Origin: Acetatifactor sp.
GTDB taxonomy: Bacteria; Bacillota; Clostridia; Lachnospirales; Lachnospiraceae
Reading direction: 5' to 3'
DNA length: 64,000 nucleotides
Assembly (NCBI GenBank): GCA_024693365.1
Contig: JAILLF010000035.1
Location: 1-64,000, forward strand
A program made the position numbers and the translations under genes. Below the pieces are notes generated by a model. The model was not told where the DNA came from, searched no databases, and saw only the letters and a list, made by a program, of their open reading frames with translations. Shown here in pieces: positions 43,304 to 49,450 of the stretch (position 1 is the stretch's first letter; each line of letters begins with the position of its first letter).

Positions 43304-45976
43304 ATGAAAAGACCCTTGTTTTGGGTCTGTATAACGTTGGCGGTCGTAGCCGTGCTAAAGGTCTTGTTGGGCGGCATGGCGAATGAGACGGTCAAGCTTA
43401 GACAAACATATCCCGAGGATCCGCCCTGGGAAGAGGAAAGGATTACTTTCCAAGGCAAGGTTGTTGAAAAAGGAGTCCAGGGAGACCAAGAATATTTTCT
43501 GTTATCAGATCTTTCATCAAATCAAGACGCCGCAGCGTCGCGGCAGATCATTTCCATTTTACAAACATTGAAAACGGATCGGATCCAGTGCTTTTTGGCA
43601 ACGGAGCCAGGCGAAACATTGCCAAAAATCGGCAGCAGAATACAGGTGGAAGGGCTATTTTCCTTCTTCGAGACGGCGACAAATCCAGGCGAATTTGATT
43701 ATGCAAAGTATTATCAGGGAAAGCGGATCGGGGGTAAATTTACGGAGACGAGGATCCTTTGGCAGAGTGCGTCCTACGACCGCGTGAGAGAATTTTTGCA
43801 TGAGTTAAAAATATACTTTGGAAAGCGTCTGGATTACGTTTTTCCCGTCAGGGAGGCGGGTGTTATGCGCACCATGCTTTTGGGAGATCGCACGCAGCTG
43901 GATCCGGCACTTCGGAAACTGTATCAAGAAGGCGGAATTGTGCATATTCTAAGCATTTCCGGGCTTCACGTAACGCTTCTCGGCATGGGGTTGTATTCGC
44001 TGCTAAGAAGGCTGGGCATGCGAATGAATTTTGCGGCTGTGCTTTCCGGAGGCATATTGGTTCTTTACGGTATCATGACGGGCATGAGCGTCTCGGCATG
44101 TCGCGCCATTGGCATGTTTCTTTTGCGCATGCTGGCGCTTACCGCCGGGCGGACCTACGACCTGCCTACGGCCGTTGCCGTCATGGCCTGCGGCATGCTT
44201 TGCACGGAACCCGTGAATGCACTAAATTCTGGCTTCTGGCTATCCTTTGGTTCCATATTGGGCGTAGGCGTCACGCTTCCGGTGCTCGAAAAGGCGCGTG
44301 ATACGTGGAGAGAAAGATCGCGTGACGACTGGAAGAAGCAACCAAGTGATACCTGGGTGGAGAAATTGCGTTACCCGTGGAATGCAAGGCCATGTGACGC
44401 AGGGAAGAAAAGTCTGCGTGACATATGGAGGGAACGGCCGCAAGATACTTGGGTGGATAGGGTTATGGCGGGGATGGCAGTCGTTGGAGAAGGAGTACTT
44501 CGCGCCCTTCGTGCAGGTTTGGCCATCTTTTTGACGACGCTTCCCCTGTCCTTATGGTTTTACTATGAAGTTCCCACGTATTCCACGCTGTTAAATCTGA
44601 TCGTCATCCCGCTCATGGGGCCGCTCTTATTGTTTGGCATGCTCGCCATGCTGATTCCAGGGCTTGGAATTTTGGGAACGGTCGACGTATTGGGACTGCG
44701 CCTGTTTGAAAAACTCTGCCTATGGGCAAGGGAGCTGCCTTTTTCCTCCTGGAATCCAGGTTGCCCAAGGGTCTGGCAGATGATCACCTACTACGCGATG
44801 CTGAGCCTTGGATTGTGGTGCCTGTGGATGCGAAGCAAAAAGGAAGCACGTGAAAAGCGGGCGGCAAGGAGTGGTAAGGAGGTAGCATGGGAGAAGCAGG
44901 CGGCAAGGCGTGGCAAGGAGGAAGCACGTGAGAAGCAGACGGGCAGGCGTGGCAAGGAGGAAGCATGGGAGAAACAGGCGGGCAGGAGTGGCAAGGAGGA
45001 AGCATGGGAGAAACAGGCGGCAAGGAGTGGTAAGGAGGAAGCATGGGAGAAACGAGAGGGAAGAAAGGTTAAGGCAGAAGTCTGCAAAAAAAGGCTAGGG
45101 CGTTGGACGTTCAAGTTTGCGTGGCTCCTCATCGTGGCAGCACCCCTGATTTTTGTTATTCCGGCCAGACGCATGACGGGCATGACGTTCCTGGACGTTG
45201 GTCAGGGGGATTGCGTTTTCATCCGATTGGAAAATGGTCAGACGTGGCTGTATGATTGCGGCAGCACCAGCAGAAAGGACGTGGGGGAGAAGGTGCTGAT
45301 TCCCTTCTTAAAGCATGAGGGGATTCATCATCTGGATGGCATTTTTCTCTCCCACGGCGACAGGGATCACGTGAGCGGCATCACGGAGCTTTTGGAAAGC
45401 GCGCGCCAGGAAGGAATCCGGATCGATCAATTGTATCTTCCGAACTGGGAGCGGGCTGAAGATAGCTTTTCGGAGGTGCTTCAGGCGGCTAAGCAGCCTC
45501 CGGGCACGCAGATACAATATTTATCTGCAGGAGATGCCTTGACAGGAAAAAATGTTTCATTCCTTGCATTGCACCCGCAAAGCGGGAGTATGGGAACTGA
45601 CGGCAATGAGGATTCGCTTTGTCTGTGGGTTTGCCTAAAGCGCCGTCAAGAGGCGATGACGGCGCTTTTGACGGGCGACGTTCAAGGCGCGGGAGAGAAG
45701 GAATTGTTGGAGGAACTTCGTGCGCGCGACATCCGCGAAGTCACGGTACTTAAGTGTGCGCATCATGGTTCACAAAATGCAACTTCGCCGGAATTCTTAA
45801 ACCAAATGAATGCAAGCATCACGGTTATCTCCTGCGGAAGAAAAAACGTCTATGGCCATCCCCACGAAGAATTGTTGCGGCGCCTTTTTGATGACGGCAC
45901 CACCGTCCTTCGCACCGACAGACTCGGCGCCATCACCTTACGGATCAACAAAGCGCCCATGGTATACGTGAAATAA
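43304..45976 (+). CDS. comEC: ComEC/Rec2 DNA uptake channel with repeat insertions
   Basis: 890 residues, longer than the usual 700-800. The order is N-terminal helices, DUF4131-type outer domain (EERITFQGKVVEKGV), Competence membrane domain (GIVHILSISGLHVTLLGMGL) and C-terminal metallo-beta-lactamase-like domain (FLDVGQGDCVFI, SHGDRDHVSG). Two low-complexity insertions, of seven 8-residue units (332-387) and about six 13-residue units (about 513-588), explain the extra length. They fall between core parts, so the protein may still work. AAGGAG precedes the ATG. Confidence 0.92.
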   Translation: MKRPLFWVCITLAVVAVLKVLLGGMANETVKLRQTYPEDPPWEEERITFQGKVVEKGVQGDQEYFLLSDLSSNQDAAASRQIISILQTLKTDRIQCFLATEPGETLPKIGSRIQVEGLFSFFETATNPGEFDYAKYYQGKRIGGKFTETRILWQSASYDRVREFLHELKIYFGKRLDYVFPVREAGVMRTMLLGDRTQLDPALRKLYQEGGIVHILSISGLHVTLLGMGLYSLLRRLGMRMNFAAVLSGGILVLYGIMTGMSVSACRAIGMFLLRMLALTAGRTYDLPTAVAVMACGMLCTEPVNALNSGFWLSFGSILGVGVTLPVLEKARDTWRERSRDDWKKQPSDTWVEKLRYPWNARPCDAGKKSLRDIWRERPQDTWVDRVMAGMAVVGEGVLRALRAGLAIFLTTLPLSLWFYYEVPTYSTLLNLIVIPLMGPLLLFGMLAMLIPGLGILGTVDVLGLRLFEKLCLWARELPFSSWNPGCPRVWQMITYYAMLSLGLWCLWMRSKKEAREKRAARSGKEVAWEKQAARRGKEEAREKQTGRRGKEEAWEKQAGRSGKEEAWEKQAARSGKEEAWEKREGRKVKAEVCKKRLGRWTFKFAWLLIVAAPLIFVIPARRMTGMTFLDVGQGDCVFIRLENGQTWLYDCGSTSRKDVGEKVLIPFLKHEGIHHLDGIFLSHGDRDHVSGITELLESARQEGIRIDQLYLPNWERAEDSFSEVLQAAKQPPGTQIQYLSAGDALTGKNVSFLALHPQSGSMGTDGNEDSLCLWVCLKRRQEAMTALLTGDVQGAGEKELLEELRARDIREVTVLKCAHHGSQNATSPEFLNQMNASITVISCGRKNVYGHPHEELLRRLFDDGTTVLRTDRLGAITLRINKAPMVYVK
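44297..44464 (+). repeat. 24-base degenerate coding repeat in comEC
   Basis: Seven 8-residue units: RDTWRERS, RDDWKKQP, SDTWVEKL, RYPWNARP, CDAGKKSL, RDIWRERP, QDTWVDRV. They form a charged insertion within the Competence domain, between membrane helices. The units have diverged, so this expansion is older than the one at 44840. Confidence 0.85.
44840..45067 (+). repeat. 39-base coding minisatellite in comEC
   Basis: One partial and five full 39-base units (starts 44873, 44912, 44951, 44990 and 45029) encode GKEEAWEKQAxRx. It forms a charged helical linker between the membrane part and the metallo-beta-lactamase domain. Units are nearly identical, which points to recent expansion. Most carry AAGGAGG followed closely by an out-of-frame ATG. 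Confidence 0.92.
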
Positions 45977-45996
45977 ACATGTCAGCGGGACGGCAG

Positions 45997-46335
45997 AAGC
46001 TTCTTTTCCCTCACAGGCAAGTAGTATCTCGCCTTTTTACTTGCCTGGAAGCTTCTTTTCCCTCACAGGCAAGTAGTTTCTCGCTTTTCCGCTTGCCTGG
46101 AAGCCACTTTTCCCTCACAGGCAAGTAGTTTCTTGCTTTTCCGCTTGCCTGGAAGCCATTTTTCTTTCACAGGCAAGTAGCTTCTTGCTTTTCCGCTTGC
46201 CTGGAAGCCGCTTTTCCCTCTCAGGCAAGTAGTATCTCGCTTTTCTACTTGCCTGGAAGCCATTTTTCCCTCACAGGCAAGTAGTATCTCGCCTTTTTAC
46301 TTGCCTGGAAGCCGCTTTTTCCTCTCAGGCAAGCG
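45997..46335. repeat. 52-base tandem array of hairpin units
   Basis: Six full units (45997, 46049, 46101, 46153, 46205, 46257) and one partial unit (46309). Each holds an inverted pair CAGGCAAG ... CTTGCCTG separated by about 18 bases, joined by a GAAGCNNCTTTTCCCT spacer. Spacers are repeats, not unique sequence, so this is not a CRISPR array. There is no gene inside. It lies between the comEC stop and the RNA gene at 46572. Confidence 0.9.
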
Positions 46336-46368
46336 GAGTAATCTTGGAAATTTTCTTGGAAAACTGAC

Positions 46369-46536
46369 GGAACTAGGGTACTGCCACGGGTAGAATGGAA
46401 CTAGGGTACTGCCACGGGTAGAATGGAACTAGGGTACTGCCACGGGTAGAATGGAACCAAGGTACTGCCACGGGTAGAATGGAACCAAGGTACTGCCACG
46501 GGTAGAATGAAACTAGGGTACTACTACGGGTAGAAT
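46369..46536. repeat. 28-base tandem repeat, six units
   Basis: Six contiguous units starting at 46369, each a variant of GGAACTAGGGTACTGCCACG plus GGTAGAAT. The last unit ends exactly on the first base of the -35 box of the promoter at 46536, so copy number could affect what binds upstream of that promoter. Confidence 0.92.
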
Positions 46537-46564
46537 TGACGTTGGAGGGGGAGGGGGGTATAAT
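46536..46564 (+). promoter_or_regulatory. Strong promoter of the tRNA-like small RNA
   Basis: TTGACG (46536-46541), a G-rich 17-base spacer and a perfect TATAAT (46559-46564). Transcription should start near 46571-46573, at the left edge of the structured RNA. Confidence 0.85.
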
Positions 46565-46571
46565 GGGTTTT

Positions 46572-46701
46572 AGCCGGCAGCTAGTCAGGTTTACTTCTTG
46601 GTCAAAAGGTGTCGCGGGTTCGATTCCCGCCGTCTCCGCAAGGAGGCGTAGCTCAGTGGGTAGAGCGCTTTTATTAATTTGACGATTTCGCCGGATTTTT
46701 T
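46572..46701 (+). ncRNA. Y-RNA-like (YrlA type) tRNA-mimicking small RNA
   Basis: This 130-base RNA has its own promoter and ends in GCCGG plus six T. Its core folds as a permuted tRNA: AAAAG (46604-46608), GTGTC, T arm GCGGG-TTCGATT-CCCGC (46614-46630), acceptor strand CGTCTCC (46631-46637), GCAA tetraloop, acceptor strand GGAGGCG (46642-46648, all seven pairs form, one G-U), TA, D arm GCTC-AGTGGGTA-GAGC (46651-46666), G, and CTTTT (46668-46672), which pairs with AAAAG. Outer ends pair through CCGGC/GCCGG. Bacterial Y RNAs of YrlA type are known to mimic tRNA in this closed, permuted way. A functional permuted tRNA is less likely because no anticodon loop is defined. Confidence 0.8.
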
Positions 46702-46726
46702 GCCCGCAGCTAGCGATGCTTACTTC
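46702..46726 (+). other. Copy of the Y-RNA 5' strand in the downstream mRNA leader
   Basis: 46702-46726 matches the 5' strand of the small RNA (46573-46597) at 20 of 25 positions, including GCAGCTAG and TTACTTC. It lies between the RNA terminator and the ribosome site of the TerD-domain gene. It may be a leftover of duplication, or a site bound by the same protein for feedback control. Confidence 0.5.
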
Positions 46727-46771
46727 ACTCCAGGATTAGTGTTGCAATATCGCGGGCCAAAAGGAGAAAAG

Positions 46772-48880
46772 ATGGAAAAAATTTTTAAGGAGTATTTGTT
46801 TGAAAAGCATTTTCTTGTAAATGACAATGGGGCAGCGAATGCGGCAGGGAATGATCAGACCCAGGTGTTTGAAGTCTTGTTTTCCCTGGCGAATCTGTTC
46901 AATATCTCCGTTGTGGAAGGGAAAGAGCTTGCCCAAAAGGAAATGATCGAGCTTGCATCGAGGTTACTTGGAGTGAACGTGCCGAAGCCTTTTTATGAAG
47001 GTTTTCCTGCGACGGTGAAGGAGCTTTCTCCGGATCAGCTGTTGTTTGATCAGATGGTGCACTATACCATGACCTACGGGTTTGGAAATTTTTCTGAGGC
47101 AGGGCATTCCCTGTTTGAAAAGAATTTTGAGCGCACCGCATTCAAGGAAAACTGCGTGATCAGGGAATTCACGATCCTTCAGGAAGAGGAAGCCGTGAAA
47201 CAGCTCGCAGAGTACGTGGAAAACTTGCTTGCGTCCAGCCGGCCGTTGAATGACAGGCAGTTTCAAATGGTCTGTGAATACGTCAAAACGTATCATTACA
47301 AGGTGCAGCAATGCGCCTCCAAGAACACGACGGTGAAACTGATGGTGAAGCTTCGCGACCTGCGTTTTGCAAGGTTTTTGAACCTGTCTGACGTGATCAA
47401 GGTGCTCGATGAGATCAGTTATGCAAACTATTTGAATGAAAATTTGAAAAAGCTGAATCTTCGCAATCAGGACAGAAAGTTCCTGACGAGCGTTATTGAC
47501 GAGCTGTTTGCAATCTCACACGTGGATGAAGTGACTTGCTTCGAGAAAAAGGACGTATGGTGCGGACTGCTTCATCACCTGCATTATCAGCCGAAATGTG
47601 ACAGGGCGCGGGAGTTCCTGGCCGACATGCGCGGCAAGGGTAACCGGTCCGTTTATTCGGAGTTTGAACGATTGTTAAGCGTGCGGAACGTCCGCGGCGC
47701 CGTGATGAGCCTTAAGCAGGGCAAGGGTTCCGGTGCATTGCTCCGCAATCTGGATTATATTGTCAGCAGGATCGAAGAGCCCGAAGACCTTAAGTTTGTG
47801 TTGGAAAACCTTGGGACGAAGAACAATGTCATGCTGATGCAGCTGCTCCTTCATTATACCAAATTGCGCAGGCCGCTTGAGAAGCAGGTTAGATCCTTCC
47901 GGTTTACCAAGCACAATGTCATGCGCGTGCATCAGGAGGACGCAGGGGAGGCAGCCCGCAGAAAATCCATGATATCCCTTGGACAGTCGGCGGCCATCTC
48001 TAAGTTTGTGGAGGAGAATCTTCGCCAGAATTTGAAGGGAAGGCTTGGCAAGGTATACGTTGACGAGACCATGAAGAATTTGGCCCTGCCTTTGCAGGAG
48101 ACGACTTCTCAGGGCGGTTTTGGCGTGTTGGCGAAGGGTTCAAGATTAGCCATTCCCGAGGGCAAGAAAATCCGCGCCTTTACCTATTGGGAGAAGGTGA
48201 ATGACATTGACCTGTCCGTCATCGGCATCGACGAAAACGGCAAGCAAACGGAGTTCTCCTGGCGTACCATGGCAAATCGTCAGTCTGACGCCCTGGTTTA
48301 TTCCGGGGATGAGACCAGCGGATACAACGGCGGTTCTGAATATTTTGACGTCGACGTGGAGGAGTTTCAGAAGCTCTATCCCCGCATTAAGACTTTGATC
48401 TTCTGCAATAACGTTTTCTCAGGGTCAAACTTTGAGACCTGTTATTGCACGGCAGGATATATGATGCGCGATCTGTTGGATTCCGGAGAGATTTACGAGC
48501 CGAAGACCGTGGCAACCTCCTTCCGCGTGAATTGTCCCAGCACTTTTGCTTATCTGTTTGGGATCGATCTGGAAACCAGAGAGTTCGTTTGGCTGAATGT
48601 GGCAAGAGGCGGAGAGACCATCGTGGCCGGTGCCACGAGCCTGGCATTTTTGCTGGACTACTTCGACGTTACGCAGAAGATGAACGTGCATCGTTTCTTT
48701 GAATGGATGGCGACGGAACTCGTAACGGATCCCGCTGAGGCTGACGTGATCGTGACCGATGACAGGGAGATCTGGGAGCGGGCAAATGCCGGCAGGCAGG
48801 ATGACGCGTCTGAGGAAACTGTGAAGGAATGGATCCAAAGCCATGATTTTGAGAGGCTGCTGGCTTTGATGAATCAGTAA
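46772..48880 (+). CDS. TerD-domain protein with large helical N-terminal region
   Basis: 702 residues from ATG 46772 (AAGGAG upstream). The first ~430 residues are helical and carry a conserved-looking core (LLHHLHYQPK, GNRSVYSEFERLLSVRNV, GSGALLRNLDYIVSR). I do not recognise this part with certainty. Residues of about 470-640 form a TerD-type domain (LAKGSRLAIPEGK, YWEKVNDIDLSVIGID, YSGDETSGYNGGSEYFDVDV, IFCNNVFSG), a calcium-binding fold of tellurium/stress response proteins. No vWA domain is seen. The gene sits 70 bases behind the Y-RNA-like gene, so it is a candidate partner, in the place where Ro60/Rsr would be expected. Confidence 0.75.
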   Translation: MEKIFKEYLFEKHFLVNDNGAANAAGNDQTQVFEVLFSLANLFNISVVEGKELAQKEMIELASRLLGVNVPKPFYEGFPATVKELSPDQLLFDQMVHYTMTYGFGNFSEAGHSLFEKNFERTAFKENCVIREFTILQEEEAVKQLAEYVENLLASSRPLNDRQFQMVCEYVKTYHYKVQQCASKNTTVKLMVKLRDLRFARFLNLSDVIKVLDEISYANYLNENLKKLNLRNQDRKFLTSVIDELFAISHVDEVTCFEKKDVWCGLLHHLHYQPKCDRAREFLADMRGKGNRSVYSEFERLLSVRNVRGAVMSLKQGKGSGALLRNLDYIVSRIEEPEDLKFVLENLGTKNNVMLMQLLLHYTKLRRPLEKQVRSFRFTKHNVMRVHQEDAGEAARRKSMISLGQSAAISKFVEENLRQNLKGRLGKVYVDETMKNLALPLQETTSQGGFGVLAKGSRLAIPEGKKIRAFTYWEKVNDIDLSVIGIDENGKQTEFSWRTMANRQSDALVYSGDETSGYNGGSEYFDVDVEEFQKLYPRIKTLIFCNNVFSGSNFETCYCTAGYMMRDLLDSGEIYEPKTVATSFRVNCPSTFAYLFGIDLETREFVWLNVARGGETIVAGATSLAFLLDYFDVTQKMNVHRFFEWMATELVTDPAEADVIVTDDREIWERANAGRQDDASEETVKEWIQSHDFERLLALMNQ

Positions 48881-48918
48881 TTTTGACGGACAAATAAAAG
48901 AATATCAGGTTGAAAGAG

Positions 48919-48961
48919 AAAGCTCACGGCCGGGGAGAAAGCCCTGCCATGAGCTTTTTTG
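48919..48961 (+). terminator. Rho-independent terminator
   Basis: AAGCTCACGGC pairs with GCCATGAGCTT (one mismatch) around a loop, followed by six T. It ends the TerD-domain transcript. Confidence 0.88.
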
Positions 48962-48995
48962 ATAAAAATATGCAATAACGCCGGCGCGTTTGAGG

Positions 48996-49024
48996 TTGAC
49001 AATTTCCAGGGAAAGAAGTATAGT
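48996..49024 (+). promoter_or_regulatory. Promoter of the copper operon
   Basis: TTGACA (48996-49001), 17 bases, TATAGT (49019-49024). The CsoR-type operator overlaps the transcription start just downstream. Confidence 0.85.
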
Positions 49025-49028
49025 TTAA

Positions 49029-49045
49029 ATACCTCTAGGGGGTAT
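49029..49045 (+). promoter_or_regulatory. CsoR-type operator
   Basis: ATACCTCTAGGGGGTAT is a G/C-tract palindrome of the type bound by CsoR repressors, placed from about +1 to +15. Repressor bound here would block the csoR-copA promoter until copper releases it. Confidence 0.75.
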
Positions 49046-49122
49046 ATGGAACGCATGAAAAATGAAAGCAACGAGAACACTAAAACGGCATTAACTAACC
49101 TAGAAAGGGAACGGTTACAAAG

Positions 49123-49431
49123 ATGGAACGTGAATGTTGTGCCAATATGCGCGGCGAGAAGAAAAAGGAGCGCGGAGAGAAAGAAAAAAAGGATCTGATG
49201 AATCGCCTGAAACGAATCGAGGGACAGGTTCGCGGCCTTGAGAACATGTTGGAGAAGGATGCATACTGCACGGATCTAATCATGCAGGTGGCGGCCGTGA
49301 CGTCCGCGTTAAATGGTTTTCAGAAGGTACTGCTGGAGAATCATCTAAGGACTTGCGTTGCGGATAACGTAAGGCGGGGAAATGATGAGGTGATTGAAGA
49401 GTTTGCGGCGCTGATGCGCAAGCTAATGTGA
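49123..49431 (+). CDS. csoR: CsoR-family copper-sensing repressor
   Basis: 102 residues, all helical, with the family core [18 protein letters not shown]. The copper ligands Cys-His-Cys are in [10 protein letters not shown] and in ENHLRTC, the pattern of CsoR. An N-terminal Cys-rich and Lys-rich extension ([15 protein letters not shown]) is longer than usual and might be partly untranslated if the internal ATG at 49147 or 49198 is used. It is followed by copA at 19 bases and is preceded by an operator that it probably binds itself. Confidence 0.92.
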   Translation: MERECCANMRGEKKKERGEKEKKDLMNRLKRIEGQVRGLENMLEKDAYCTDLIMQVAAVTSALNGFQKVLLENHLRTCVADNVRRGNDEVIEEFAALMRKLM

Positions 49432-49450
49432 TTTGGCGCGGGGTGAAGGG

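Noticed and set aside
44784-45183. Minus-strand ORFs over the comEC repeats
   Set aside because: They are low-complexity by-products of the 39-base repeat in frames without stops. They have no ribosome site.
46063-46263. Minus-strand ORF in the 52-base array
   Set aside because: It encodes only the repeat itself, with no start signal, and is a chance open frame through a 52-base tandem unit.
45997-46335. CRISPR array
   Set aside because: The segments between the inverted repeats are themselves repeated. There are no unique spacers and no cas genes in the window.
46604-46672. Ordinary tRNA gene
   Set aside because: The T arm and 3' acceptor strand come before the 5' acceptor strand and D arm, the acceptor end is closed by GCAA, and no anticodon loop joins the halves. 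It cannot be a normal tRNA.
48959-49122. Small ORF upstream of csoR
   Set aside because: It covers the promoter and CsoR operator and lacks a ribosome site.
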